A stretch of DNA of 64,000 nucleotides from Nostoc carneum NIES-2107 (lineage in GTDB: Bacteria; Cyanobacteriota; Cyanobacteriia; Cyanobacteriales; Nostocaceae), in the NCBI GenBank assembly GCA_002368155.1, contig AP018180.1, positions 8,061,686-8,125,685 of the forward strand, read 5' to 3'. Numbering within the stretch: the first letter of the stretch is position 1; the number at the start of each line of letters is the position of its first letter. The notes under the pieces were generated by a model. That model searched no databases. It saw only the letters and a list, made by a program, of their open reading frames with translations, and was not told the DNA's origin. Shown here in pieces: positions 20,276-30,237 of the stretch. The translations under genes were made by a program, and so were the position numbers.

Positions 20276-21205
20276 TTAATCTTTTGCAAATATATGGAAG
20301 TTTCTATCAAACAGTTTTTTAAGTTTGTTTTTCAGTCTAAATAAAAGACTAGTATGAAACTGAGTTCGCTGAGTAAATTGGTCAGCTTTGGTATGACGAA
20401 CTATAAAATGTGGATGTTTGAGCGGAAATTCCATTGCTTGTGTGGGATAGTTGGCAAAAGGGCTGGAAATATCTTTTGTGTTAGCAGCTTCAGGACTAAA
20501 GCCAATATTAGAAACTAAATTGACATTGGGCAGAATAGTTAACCCATTTTGTAGCCAAGATGTAAATGTCCAAGGATAATCCCAAGTATCTATATTGCCT
20601 TGGTAATAACTTTGAAAAATTCTCGTCCAATATTTCACTGCTGTAGAATCATCAAGTATATTTTCTAGTAAGTTGCTCTCTCTAGCTTCTACCCAGTACT
20701 GCATTTCTAAATCATACTTTTGCCATGCACGTTGCCAAGTAGCCCAACCCCAAATTAAGGGATAGCGAGAAAAGTAATAGCTATATTCGGTACGTTGTTC
20801 ACCAAACTGAAAATTATTACCGGAAATAGTCATAATGCGTTGATCATGACGATATTTATCTAATAGTTCCTCACAAAATCTAAAGAATGTGGGGTGGGGT
20901 AAACAATCATGTTCTAGAATAATTGCAGCTTCTACTTGCTGAAAAACCCAATTAAGGCCAGTGGCGATACGTATTTTCGGGCCTAAATTTTCTTCGGAAT
21001 AATTTGTGAGTACTCTACAATCCCAATCAACTTGCTCAATCAGTTTTTTACAAGCGGCACATTTATGAAAATCATCAGGATGTTGAGAACGAGGTGCATC
21101 AGCAATCACTAATAAAATTGGCGGTTTAACCTGACGAATTACCTCAAAAACTTGTGCTGTAATTTTTGGTTGATTAAAGATGGTTAAAGCAACAGCAGTA
21201 TTCAT
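20276..21205 (-). CDS. GT13-like (GNT-I-fold, HlpA-like) glycosyltransferase, divergent copy
   Basis: A 309-aa member of the family often named hemolytic protein HlpA-like or sugar transferase in cyanobacteria, with a GT-A fold resembling GlcNAc-transferase I. It begins MNTAVALTIFNQPKITAQVF, then the acidic motif region LEHDCLPHP, SGNNFQFG and RYPLIWGWATWQRAW. It is a tandem paralogue of the next upstream gene (21329-22240), clearly homologous over the whole length. Unlike that copy, the EDD motif reads EHD, and LGCKESISTGLDW has become LGPKIRIATGLNW, so metal binding may be changed or lost. Confidence 0.8.
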   Translation of the reverse strand: MNTAVALTIFNQPKITAQVFEVIRQVKPPILLVIADAPRSQHPDDFHKCAACKKLIEQVDWDCRVLTNYSEENLGPKIRIATGLNWVFQQVEAAIILEHDCLPHPTFFRFCEELLDKYRHDQRIMTISGNNFQFGEQRTEYSYYFSRYPLIWGWATWQRAWQKYDLEMQYWVEARESNLLENILDDSTAVKYWTRIFQSYYQGNIDTWDYPWTFTSWLQNGLTILPNVNLVSNIGFSPEAANTKDISSPFANYPTQAMEFPLKHPHFIVRHTKADQFTQRTQFHTSLLFRLKNKLKKLFDRNFHIFAKD

Positions 21206-21328
21206 AAATAACTTATGCTGATATTTCTGTTGTCATCGCAATGCTATTTAATTTGTGAAATAACTGACCTCCCCGTCTGAATTTGCAAATTAATTGCTGA
21301 GATTTGGCAAGGGATTGTGACAAATAGA

Positions 21329-22240
21329 TTAACGTAAATTTGGGAGTTTTTTTTTAATTCGGCTTTTCAACCTAGATATTAAACTAGTCCGAAACTGAGT
21401 TTGCTGTGTAAATTGATCGGCTTTTACATCACGAATCATAAATTCTGGATGCTTGAGTGGTAATTCTATTGCTTGAATAGGATGATTAGCAAATGGACTA
21501 TAGATATCTCTTGTGTTTGGTGCTGTGCGACTAAATCCAATATTAGAAACTAAGTTGACATTTGGCAAAATAGTTAAAGCATTTTGTAGCCAAGAAGTCA
21601 GAGTCCAACGAAAAGCCCAGGAATCAATATTGCCTTTGTGACACTTTTCAAAAAGTCGATTCCAGTATTTAACTGCAGTGGCATCATTGAGTATATCTTG
21701 CAGCCAATTATTATCTCTGACTTCTACCCAATGCTTCATTTCTCGGTCGTACTTTTGCCATGCACGTCGCCAAGTTGCCCAACCCCAAATTAGTGGATAG
21801 CGAGAAAAGTAATAGCTATTTTCAGTGCGTCGGCGACCAAATTGGAAATTGTTTCCAGAAATGGTCATAATGCGTTGGTCATGGAGATATTTATCTAATA
21901 ATTCTTCACAATATGGAAAGAATGTAGGATGAGGTAAACAATCATCTTCCAGAATAATTGCTGTTTCTACTTGCTGAAAAACCCAGTCTAAACCTGTGGA
22001 GATAGATTCTTTACATCCCAAATTAATATCAGATATTTTCTGAAGTAATTCACAATCCCAATCAATGCGCTCAATAATTTTTCTAGCAGCAGCACAATTT
22101 TCTACATCTTCAGGGTGGTGCTGACGAGGGCCATCCGCAATTACTAATAGCTTGAGAGGTTTAATCTGCCGAATTACCTCAAAAACTTGGGCGGTAGTAT
22201 CTGGTTTATTAAAGATAATTAAGGCAACAGCAGTATTCAT
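21329..22240 (-). CDS. GT13-like (GNT-I-fold, HlpA-like) glycosyltransferase, canonical copy
   Basis: A 303-aa tandem paralogue of the preceding entry. The family features are intact: VIADGPR, NLGCKESISTGLDWVF, the acidic LEDDCLPHPTFF expected to coordinate the nucleotide-sugar metal ion, and the aromatic RYPLIWGWATWRRAWQKYD. It probably adds a sugar to the polymer or to a lipid-linked intermediate; substrate unknown. Short CATTTGT repeats (22257-22300) separate it from the ABC exporter gene. Confidence 0.85.
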   Translation of the reverse strand: MNTAVALIIFNKPDTTAQVFEVIRQIKPLKLLVIADGPRQHHPEDVENCAAARKIIERIDWDCELLQKISDINLGCKESISTGLDWVFQQVETAIILEDDCLPHPTFFPYCEELLDKYLHDQRIMTISGNNFQFGRRRTENSYYFSRYPLIWGWATWRRAWQKYDREMKHWVEVRDNNWLQDILNDATAVKYWNRLFEKCHKGNIDSWAFRWTLTSWLQNALTILPNVNLVSNIGFSRTAPNTRDIYSPFANHPIQAIELPLKHPEFMIRDVKADQFTQQTQFRTSLISRLKSRIKKKLPNLR

Positions 22241-22325
22241 AAGTTGACTGGCATTTGGTGTTGGTTATTGGTCATTTGACATTTGTCATTTGTCAAATGA
22301 AAATACTATTCCTAGTTTTTAGCAC

Positions 22326-24173
22326 CTAATCTCTTACACCTAATTCATATTGCATTTGATGGTATTGCCAGAATTTGCCACGCTGTTGCAAAAGTTCTTG
22401 GTATCCACCCTGTTCGATAATATGACCTTGTTCGAGGACGACTATTTTGTCGGCTCGAAAAATAGTAGATAATCGATGAGCGATCGCAATCACTGTTCTA
22501 CCTACTGCTAACTTTTCCAGGGAATCTTGGATTAAGCGTTCCGAAACAGAGTCTAGGGCGCTGGTAGCTTCATCGAGAATCAAAATTTCGGGGTTGCGTA
22601 GGAGGGCGCGGGCGATCGCAATTCTTTGGCGCTGTCCCCCCGATAAGCGCACTCCGCGATCGCCTAGTTTGGTTTGAAAGCCTTGGGGTAAATCTAAAAT
22701 AAATTCTAGGGCATTGGCTTGTCTGGCTACTTCTTCAATTTCTGCCTCGTCTACCGCTTCTAAACCATAAGCGATGTTGTTTTTAACGGTGGTATTGAAA
22801 ATAAACGTATCTTGGCTGACTACCGCCATGCGCGATCGCAGTGATTGTAGGCGAAATTGCCGCAAGTCGATACCATCTATGAAAATTTTGCCTTTGGTAG
22901 GGTCGTAAAAGCGCATTAGTAAGTCGGCTAGGGTGGTTTTCCCAGAACCAGAAGCCCCCACCAATGCCAACATCTGATTGCGTTTGATGGTCAGCGTGAT
23001 ATCTTCTAAGACTAACTTGCGATCGTCATAGCTAAAATCTACACAGTTAAATGCGATCGCTTGTTTTAAACCGGCAAACTCTAGTTCGCCATCTTCCTGG
23101 TAAGTCTTGTTATCAGTTCTTAACAGCTCGTTGACACTTCGCAATGACCCATAATAAGTGGCAATTATGCCCCAAGAACTGTTCATGTGAGCAATAATTG
23201 GTAACAGTCGAAACAGGGCGAATAAAAAAGCTAGTAACAAGACAACATGGAGTTTCCCACTAGCTACAAGTGTCGTGACTGCTACTAGAATCATGGCGAT
23301 TAAAATTGTGGTCGCCAAGGCCTCAACTAATGGTTGCACTATTGCACTAATTGAGGTTGTTTTCATCCAGGCTTGGGTAACTTTTCCCGCTACTCGATCA
23401 AAGCGTCTGCGTTCAAAATCTTGAGTCCAAAATGCTTGTACAGTTCGCACCCCACTGACAAATTCCACTGCTGTGGATGCTAACTCACTACCAGCCGCAG
23501 TCATTTCTACGCTAGCTGCACGCACTCGCTTAATTAAATTGGCTGCTCCTGCTGCTAATAAACTAAATAACAAGACTGTAGCTAAGGTTAGTTGCCATGA
23601 AATCATAAACATGGCGAGAGTGTATGCCAGAATTATGCAGCTTTTGCTCACAAAATTAATTACTTCATTAAAGGCATAGCTAATTTCACCAACTTCAGTA
23701 GAAAATGTCTGAAAAAGTTCTCCGGAGCGCTTTTCTGTATAGTAACTTAAGCTCAGACTTTGAAACTGCTCAAAGATTTTTTTTCGCAAACTATCTATTA
23801 AATTTACTTCGCAAAATTTTGCATAATAACGCCCCACGTAGCTGAATCCACCCCGCAACCAAACATTGACTAAAATTAAGCTGGATATCCGATAGATCCG
23901 CTCCGATGCACTAGCCTGAGTTCCCAAAAACCAGACATCAAACCAACCAATTCCCGATTGTAAAGGTGGCTGGTTAGCATTAGTTAAACCTTGTAATAAC
24001 ACTGCTACTAAACCAATTCCAGTAGCCTCAAGTACTGCTCCTAGTAAAGTGAATAGCACTGCGATCGCAGCAGTTAAGCGCAAAGGCTGAAACAACTGGA
24101 GAATCAGATAATGTTCCTGCCAAAATTTTGTTTTTACGAGCATTCTCTGAAATAAATTAGGTAGCTCATGCAT
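22326..24173 (-). CDS. ABC exporter, HepA/MsbA/PglK-like (fused permease and ATPase)
   Basis: A 615-aa half-transporter. Six membrane helices span about residues 30-330. The ATPase has Walker A GASGSGKTTLADLL (about residue 408), Q-loop VSQDTFIFNTT, signature VRLSGGQRQRIAIARAL (about 508), Walker B ILILDEATSALD and H-loop IAHRLST. This type flips lipid-linked glycans or lipids. In Anabaena, HepA, of similar length, is required for the heterocyst envelope polysaccharide, and the neighbourhood here (priming transferase, Wzc, GTs) resembles that locus. Assignment as HepA itself is inference. Confidence 0.88.
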   Translation of the reverse strand: MHELPNLFQRMLVKTKFWQEHYLILQLFQPLRLTAAIAVLFTLLGAVLEATGIGLVAVLLQGLTNANQPPLQSGIGWFDVWFLGTQASASERIYRISSLILVNVWLRGGFSYVGRYYAKFCEVNLIDSLRKKIFEQFQSLSLSYYTEKRSGELFQTFSTEVGEISYAFNEVINFVSKSCIILAYTLAMFMISWQLTLATVLLFSLLAAGAANLIKRVRAASVEMTAAGSELASTAVEFVSGVRTVQAFWTQDFERRRFDRVAGKVTQAWMKTTSISAIVQPLVEALATTILIAMILVAVTTLVASGKLHVVLLLAFLFALFRLLPIIAHMNSSWGIIATYYGSLRSVNELLRTDNKTYQEDGELEFAGLKQAIAFNCVDFSYDDRKLVLEDITLTIKRNQMLALVGASGSGKTTLADLLMRFYDPTKGKIFIDGIDLRQFRLQSLRSRMAVVSQDTFIFNTTVKNNIAYGLEAVDEAEIEEVARQANALEFILDLPQGFQTKLGDRGVRLSGGQRQRIAIARALLRNPEILILDEATSALDSVSERLIQDSLEKLAVGRTVIAIAHRLSTIFRADKIVVLEQGHIIEQGGYQELLQQRGKFWQYHQMQYELGVRD

Positions 24174-24253
24174 AAATTATTTATGGTTGCGGTGTGAGGG
24201 ACTAGAATTTATTGCTGACAACTCAACAATCACCCCTGTTGACCTTAGTTTAC

Positions 24254-25177
24254 CTAACATATAAAATCTTTTTTTTGCAACCTTTGAGTCAATACTGCAA
24301 TGAATAACCTGAGATAATTCTTAATTTTGGCATTGATATTTAATAACCAAATAACCAATTTCCATCTTTTTTGATAATGGTTGTATTTGGCAAAAAATTT
24401 GAGGGCTGAAATTATATGTACAAACCTCAGATAGTTAAATAAAGAACTAGTACTAGAACGTTGATAAAGATGTAATGCAGATACTTCCGGTTGGAATAAA
24501 ACTCGATACCCGTTTTGCCAAGCATCTAAACATAAACTGACATCTTCAAAATATAAGAAAAAACGTTCATCGAATAAACCATACTTGGCTATATACTCTC
24601 CCGATACCATCATAAATGCTCCTATTGCCCAGTTAATTTCAACTGGTTTTTGTGGACGAGGCATCTGAGAATAATAATAATCAAATGGATGTAAGATACT
24701 TTGCAGAGTTTCGCCTAATAACTGCTTGAGAAATAAATAAGTAAAGGTGGGAAATCTGCGAATTGATGGTTGCACAGAACGGTCTAGATAAACTAGCTGT
24801 GGACAAACGATCGCAATATCTTTGGCTGAGTTTAAAGTTCCAGCTAATTGGGTAATTACCTCTGGCTTAAATGTCACATCTGGATTCACCAAGACATATA
24901 TTTTGCTGGGAGAAGCTTCAACTGCTCTATTATTACCTTTCGCGAAACCTAAGTTTTGCTGGCCTTTGATGCCAATAAAAGTTTTGGGATATTTTCTACT
25001 AAATTCATCGAGGATTTGCGGACAATTATCAACAGAAGCATTGTCATAAACTACTATTTTGCCTGTATTTGGATAATACTTTTTAATAGTGGACAGGCAT
25101 GACTCTATTGAACCTCGTAAAGTCTGAGACGAGTTCCAAGAAACAATGATAAAAGAAAGCTCGTTGATAACTGTCAT
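24254..25177 (-). CDS. Glycosyltransferase family 2 (rhamnosyltransferase-like)
   Basis: A 307-aa GT-A fold enzyme with IIVSWNSSQTLRGSIESCL, VYDNASVDNC, QNLGFAKGNNRAV, VLVNPDVTF (DxD-type metal site) and GAFMMVSGEYIAKYGLFDERFFLYFEDVSLCLDAW. This pattern is that of WbbL/RfbF-type rhamnosyltransferases, fitting the dTDP-rhamnose genes in the same locus. The C-terminus has a hydrophobic or basic stretch, perhaps for membrane association. Confidence 0.9.
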   Translation of the reverse strand: MTVINELSFIIVSWNSSQTLRGSIESCLSTIKKYYPNTGKIVVYDNASVDNCPQILDEFSRKYPKTFIGIKGQQNLGFAKGNNRAVEASPSKIYVLVNPDVTFKPEVITQLAGTLNSAKDIAIVCPQLVYLDRSVQPSIRRFPTFTYLFLKQLLGETLQSILHPFDYYYSQMPRPQKPVEINWAIGAFMMVSGEYIAKYGLFDERFFLYFEDVSLCLDAWQNGYRVLFQPEVSALHLYQRSSTSSLFNYLRFVHIISALKFFAKYNHYQKRWKLVIWLLNINAKIKNYLRLFIAVLTQRLQKKDFIC

Positions 25178-26024
25178 GAGCTACACACTCCCATAAACAC
25201 CTTTATGTGTGTGAAGACGATTACATCGCCATCAACACCTAAATAAATTGACAATTCATACCCAAAATTGGTTATCTTTTTTCATTCCTCCTTAGGCTAA
25301 ATTGGAAAAGTTTTTGCAGATAAATTAGCATCTAATTGCGAAACTAGATTTGTTTACTTATATATCACTAAATGGCTATATAGCTAATTGAAATACTGTA
25401 AAAAATTATATGTATTCAATTTTGTCAAGCAGTTATGCAACATACATATAATTTTACTCATGGAGAGTATAATTTCAACCAACTGGGAATATTGACACGA
25501 GAATTATAGTATTTCTACAGTAAACTATTCCTGGTAATTTTGAGCGATATCTCACTAATTTAGTACTTATCAAAGTAAGTTGCATGATGATTTTATACTA
25601 TTTCAGCCGTAATTATACGATAAAAAAATAGCAAAAATTCTGAAAATATCATATTTTGTGTATTTTATTTTACACAAATATTGTTGTAGCAAAATGTTGA
25701 GTTGCTATTAGAGGTATCAATATCGATACTCCCAAAATCCTGCCGATTAATACCGTAATCTCATGGCTGTGATTGTATAAATAAGTTAGTATATCCTTAA
25801 AGTAAAATAATTATGAGGTAAAAAATTTTACTGAATAATTATTAGGCAGTGCAGTTTATCTACTAATTAAAAGATGAGGAATTTGCTGAACAGTCTCTGT
25901 GCTAACATTCTCAATAAATGGAGAAGCATCTGAAGTTGGGTAATGCCCTCAACGTGAAAATTGTCATCAGGCCAATAGCGTAAAATATGCTTTCTACCGT
26001 AGCCCAATAACTAGGGGTAGCAAC
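25178..26024. other. Long AT-rich divergent intergenic region (about 850 bp), no gene seen
   Basis: It lies between the minus-strand GT2 gene and the plus-strand methyltransferase gene, so it should hold two divergent promoters. I see no coding frame with recognisable product, no tandem repeat and no strong hairpin. AGGGGTAGCAAC precedes the methyltransferase ATG as a ribosome-binding region. Confidence 0.5.
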
Positions 26025-26789
26025 ATGAAATTTATCAATGCAGTTGCAAAAGTGATGCAAAACTTAGGCAACCACAGATTTGGGAAATGTAATATATGTG
26101 GTAGTCCCACAGTTTTTCTCTGTATTGATGTTTTCAGTGTTCGTAATAATATGTACTGCCCTTTCTGTCGCAGTTCCTCACGGAAAAGGCACGTTGCTAA
26201 AATATTGATTAATGAAGTAATGCAAACAAACTCTACAATAGCTGATGTTGCTAAAAACCAGTCATTAACTATATATAACACTGATGTTGATGATGCATTC
26301 TATCAAATATTACATCATCAAAATTCATATATTTGTTCTACATTCTCTCCCGAAGTTAAACCGGGAACTGAAATTCGTCCAGGGGTATTTTGTCAAGATT
26401 TAGAAAATTTGACTTTTGATAATGAAAGTTTTGATGTTGTGATTACCGAAGATGTATTTGAGCACGTCAGAAATCACGAACGAGGTTTGCAAGAAGTACA
26501 CCGGATTTTAAAAGTAGGTGGCTACCATATTTTTACCGTCCCCTGTAACTTTGATTGTGCAACTATTGTCAGAGTCGATACTTCTGGTAAAGAAGATATT
26601 CATTTACTGCCGCCAGAGTATCACGGGGACAGAATTCGCGGACAGATTTTGGCTTATAGAACTTTTGGTATTGATATTTATGAGTTATTAAAAAATATTG
26701 GCTTTACCACAAAAGTAGATTTTTCTAATTATCTCGACCAAAAGAATGGCATCTTCGACAGTTACATTTTCTGCTCTCAAAAACTCTAA
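26025..26789 (+). CDS. Class I SAM-dependent methyltransferase with N-terminal Cys cluster
   Basis: A 254-aa protein. Residues about 22-50 hold CNICGSP and CPFCRSSSRKRH, a CxxC...CxxC zinc-knuckle pattern. The C-terminal half is a methyltransferase of the Methyltransf_11 type (FDVVITEDVFEHVRNHERGLQEVHRILKVGGYHIFTVP). Such proteins are frequent in glycan gene clusters and may methylate sugars or related acceptors. The acceptor is unknown. It opens a plus-strand series of glycan genes. Confidence 0.82.
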   Translation: MKFINAVAKVMQNLGNHRFGKCNICGSPTVFLCIDVFSVRNNMYCPFCRSSSRKRHVAKILINEVMQTNSTIADVAKNQSLTIYNTDVDDAFYQILHHQNSYICSTFSPEVKPGTEIRPGVFCQDLENLTFDNESFDVVITEDVFEHVRNHERGLQEVHRILKVGGYHIFTVPCNFDCATIVRVDTSGKEDIHLLPPEYHGDRIRGQILAYRTFGIDIYELLKNIGFTTKVDFSNYLDQKNGIFDSYIFCSQKL

Positions 26790-26848
26790 CTTAACTGTAA
26801 TATTAAATCTTCATTTGAATACTCTATATATGTTACCTTAAAATACCA

Positions 26849-28105
26849 ATGAAATCTTTAATTCTTAGCACTTTTGATATTAATGGTGGTGCGGCGCGCG
26901 CGGCGTATCGTTTGCATCAAGGGCTAAGAAAAATCAATATAGATTCTCAAATGCTAGTACAGTATAAAACTAGCAGCGATCGCACAGTCATGAGTTATCA
27001 AAATAAGCTAGAAAAATGGCTCAACCAAATGCGCCCGACTTTAGATAACTTACCACTGAAGTTTTATGCAGGTAATCATGATGAAAGCTTTTCCCCACAA
27101 TGGTTTCCTGACTTAATTCAGCCTAAGCTCAAATCTCTATCTCCCGATATTATTAATATCCATTGGGCTTGTGGTTATCTGCAAGTTGAAAGTGTTGCAA
27201 GATTTACTCAGCCTGTAGTTTGGACTTTGCACGATATGTCTGTGTTTACAGGCGGCTGTTATTATAGCTTGGATTGCGATCGCTACCTCAACTCCTGTGG
27301 TGCTTGCGTACAACTCCAAAGTCACAAACAGCAGGATTTATCGCGGTGGGTATGGCAACGCAAAGCTAAAAGCTGGCAGCCGCAAAATTGTACAATTGTC
27401 ACACCGAGTATTTGGCTAGCGGATTGTGCTAAGAAAAGTTCTCTATTGCGGGACTTTCGTATAGAAGTGATTCCCAATGGTTTAGATATTCAAAGATATA
27501 AACCGTTAAACCGAGATATAGCGCGAGAATGGCTGAATCTTCCCCAAGATAAGCAATTAGTGCTATTTGGTGCAGCCGCAACTAATCATCCCAGAAAAGG
27601 ATTTAATTTGTTGTTGTCAGCATTAGAAAATTTGGCACAAGCTGGATATCAAGACAATATAGAATTGGTAATTTTTGGTTCCTCTTCACCCGATACCGCG
27701 AAAAATATCGGCTTTAAGTGCCATGATTTAGGCAGTCTCAACGATGATATTACCTTAGCCTTAGTTTACGCCGCCGCAGATGTATTTATCGCACCATCTG
27801 TGCAAGATAACTTACCAAATACGGTGATGGAGTCTCTCAGTTGTGGTACTCCTTGCATTGCTTTTAACATCGGCGGGATGTCCGAGATGATAGAACACCA
27901 ACAAAATGGCTACTTAGCTCAACCCTTGGAGATAGAGAGCTTGGCACGTGGTATTGTTTGGGTATTGTCAGATGGCGATCGCTTACAACAACTTAGACAA
28001 CGCGCTCGTGAAAAAGTTGAACAAGAATTCTCCCAAGATTTGCAAGCACAACGCTATTCTCATTTGTTTAGCGAAATGCTCATAAATTCGGAGTCAGCAA
28101 TTTAG
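26849..28105 (+). CDS. Glycosyltransferase family 4
   Basis: A 418-aa GT-B enzyme starting MKSLILSTFDINGGAARAAYRLHQGL, typical of WcaC/WcaI-related transferases of exopolysaccharide loci. The donor domain begins near FGAAATNHPRKGFNLLLSAL and ends with DVFIAPSVQDNLPNTVMESLSCGTPCIAFNIGGMSEMI, in which the glutamate of MES is the usual catalytic-site position. A cysteine-containing stretch (CDRYLNSCGAC) in the N-domain is typical of this subgroup. The substrate cannot be predicted. Confidence 0.9.
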   Translation: MKSLILSTFDINGGAARAAYRLHQGLRKINIDSQMLVQYKTSSDRTVMSYQNKLEKWLNQMRPTLDNLPLKFYAGNHDESFSPQWFPDLIQPKLKSLSPDIINIHWACGYLQVESVARFTQPVVWTLHDMSVFTGGCYYSLDCDRYLNSCGACVQLQSHKQQDLSRWVWQRKAKSWQPQNCTIVTPSIWLADCAKKSSLLRDFRIEVIPNGLDIQRYKPLNRDIAREWLNLPQDKQLVLFGAAATNHPRKGFNLLLSALENLAQAGYQDNIELVIFGSSSPDTAKNIGFKCHDLGSLNDDITLALVYAAADVFIAPSVQDNLPNTVMESLSCGTPCIAFNIGGMSEMIEHQQNGYLAQPLEIESLARGIVWVLSDGDRLQQLRQRAREKVEQEFSQDLQAQRYSHLFSEMLINSESAI

Positions 28106-28193
28106 TGCTGGTTGCTATAGCGATTTCTAAATTCGTGAAGTATTAGGAGGATAAACGCAGATAAATTTGTACCTCAACAGATTAGGAAACGCT

Positions 28194-29366
28194 ATGTTGA
28201 AATCAAATACTGAAGAGGAAACCTTGAATATCAACGCCAACATCTCTAAAGGAGAAACAAATTATTTTTTCTACAGCTTGATTCTTTACAGCATAGCAGT
28301 GTTATATCTCATTCCCTATGACCTAAAACTGCCATATGCTAGGTTTTGTTTACCTATACTCACAATTATTTTAATTTTACAACTTGGTTATTACAAAAGT
28401 AAGTTACTCATTGCTGATATTATCGTTGTCTGTTTGGTTTTAGTAGTAACTAGCTTCAATTTTTCTAGTTATCAGCTATTTCGATATAGTTTACCTATCT
28501 GCCTGACTGCAATTTGTTTTAGTGGTAGCCCTTATATTCCTATCAAAAGAAGCTATTTAGTAGGTTTATCTTGGGTGTCCCTAGCATCGATGATTTACCA
28601 AATGTTAAGCTATAGGCGTTTAGAGTTTGATAATAGCCAGAGAGTTGCTTTAAGCAATGGCGACCCTAATGTTTCTGGCTTATTCATGCTCTTGTTTTTC
28701 TATTTATGTGTGAAAATTAAATTTAAACCAGGAATAATTTTAGCTTTAGTTTCTACAGTCTTATTCCTGAGCCGCAATTATTTTCTGACATTGTTTATAT
28801 TTTTTCTACTAGCTCTTTTAGAAAAGCCTTTATTTAAAATATTTAGTAAAATTCATTTTTCTCTGATTTTTCTCTTGGCTAATTTATTTGGTTTATTGGT
28901 AGGAGAGTTTTTCTTAAACCAAGTAGAAGTTGGCTTTATTTATGACACAGGTGCAAGTCGTCTCTTGTCTTTTAATGACAAATCTAATTTAGTGAGATTT
29001 GAAGCGAATCGGTTTTTAATTAATTCTTATGTCAATGATTTAAATTTAGCTTTAAAAGGCTATGGAGAAAACTACGAATCTGTATTTAGACCGATAGGGG
29101 CGATTATCCATAACTCCTTTTTAGAAGTAATTGCATATACTGGTATTCCCCTGGGAATACTTTATTTTTTCATTTTGTTAAAAGTTATTAGTGGCTACTG
29201 TACTCAAGAAAATTTAAAGTATATTTTCTCTTACCTATTCTTCTGCTTATTTCTGCATACTGGACTGCAAGGAGTCGCACCATTACTATTTATCAGTATC
29301 TTGGCGATGTCAGTAGAAACTCAAAAATCTAATAGAATTATCTTATTCAACAATCTTGAGTATTGA
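28194..29366 (+). CDS. O-antigen polymerase/ligase-like membrane protein (Wzy-like)
   Basis: A 390-aa, very hydrophobic protein with about ten membrane segments and a loop before the last segments, containing a conserved-looking HNSFLEVIAYTGIPLG (about residues 310-325) typical of Wzy_C/WaaL proteins. It most likely polymerises lipid-linked repeat units on the periplasmic face. I start at ATG 28194, which has AGGAA 5 nt upstream; an in-frame TTG at 28167 is possible. Identity rests on hydropathy, the HNSFLE motif and context. Confidence 0.8.
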   Translation: MLKSNTEEETLNINANISKGETNYFFYSLILYSIAVLYLIPYDLKLPYARFCLPILTIILILQLGYYKSKLLIADIIVVCLVLVVTSFNFSSYQLFRYSLPICLTAICFSGSPYIPIKRSYLVGLSWVSLASMIYQMLSYRRLEFDNSQRVALSNGDPNVSGLFMLLFFYLCVKIKFKPGIILALVSTVLFLSRNYFLTLFIFFLLALLEKPLFKIFSKIHFSLIFLLANLFGLLVGEFFLNQVEVGFIYDTGASRLLSFNDKSNLVRFEANRFLINSYVNDLNLALKGYGENYESVFRPIGAIIHNSFLEVIAYTGIPLGILYFFILLKVISGYCTQENLKYIFSYLFFCLFLHTGLQGVAPLLFISILAMSVETQKSNRIILFNNLEY

Positions 29367-29375
29367 TACATCACA

Positions 29376-30230
29376 ATGTCGCTGAAATTTTCTATTATCA
29401 CGCCCAGTTTTAATTCAGAAAAAACTATTGAAAAAACAATTTTAAGCGTAATTTCTCAAAAACATGACTCAGCAATTGAATATATCATTATTGATGGTGG
29501 TTCTACAGATAAAACCTGCGAATTTATTCAAAAATATGCAGATTCTATAGATGTATTTATTTCTGAACCTGATAACGGCCCTTATGATGCTATGAATAAG
29601 GGAGTGAGTCTAGCGACAGGCGATATTATTGGCATTATTAACTCCGATGATTGGTATCACGACAAGGCTATTAAGCTAGTAGAATCAGAATTTTTGCAAA
29701 ATCCAGATATTGATATAATTTACGCGCCCGTAGATAATTATTTCTCTGGTAATTTTATTGCTACCTTTATGCCTGGCAGTTTAGATAAATTACCCATTAG
29801 ATTTACTTTAAACCATCCTAGCTGTTTTATTAAAAAGACAGCCTACGATTTAGTAGGTTTATACGATTTGCAATACAAAATTACAGCAGATTATGATTTA
29901 ATATTACGTTTATTTTTAGCCAAACTCAAGTTTCATTTTGTCAATATTCCCTTGGCTGCTTATTCACTGAATGGGATGAGTTCTTCAACTAAACCTTGGG
30001 ATAGAGCGAAATTAATTAAAGAGTCTTGGATAATTAGTCAAAAAGCATCTGTTAATTTAGATAGCACTCTCAACAAGCAACGTCTACAAGCTTATGTAGC
30101 ATGGATTTTTAATGAAATTTTTGCAATTCCGGCTCGATATTTTTTGAAACCTCCTTTGGCTAGAAAGCTCAAAAAAATACTCAATAGATTGATTAAAAAT
30201 CCTATTTCCGATGAATATGGTCAATGGTAG
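29376..30230 (+). CDS. Glycosyltransferase family 2 (WcaE-like)
   Basis: A 284-aa GT-A enzyme with FSIITPSFNSEKTIEKTI, IIDGGSTDKTCEFI, EPDNGPYDAMNKGVSLATGDIIGIINSDDWYHDKA and the acceptor-side HPSCFIKKTAYDLVGLYD. The SEPDNGPYDAMNKG stretch is typical of WcaE/WcaA-type transferases of colanic-acid-like loci. It starts 9 nt after the Wzy-like gene and ends 7 nt before the next GT, so translational coupling in one operon is likely. Confidence 0.92.
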   Translation: MSLKFSIITPSFNSEKTIEKTILSVISQKHDSAIEYIIIDGGSTDKTCEFIQKYADSIDVFISEPDNGPYDAMNKGVSLATGDIIGIINSDDWYHDKAIKLVESEFLQNPDIDIIYAPVDNYFSGNFIATFMPGSLDKLPIRFTLNHPSCFIKKTAYDLVGLYDLQYKITADYDLILRLFLAKLKFHFVNIPLAAYSLNGMSSSTKPWDRAKLIKESWIISQKASVNLDSTLNKQRLQAYVAWIFNEIFAIPARYFLKPPLARKLKKILNRLIKNPISDEYGQW

Positions 30231-30237
30231 TTAATTT

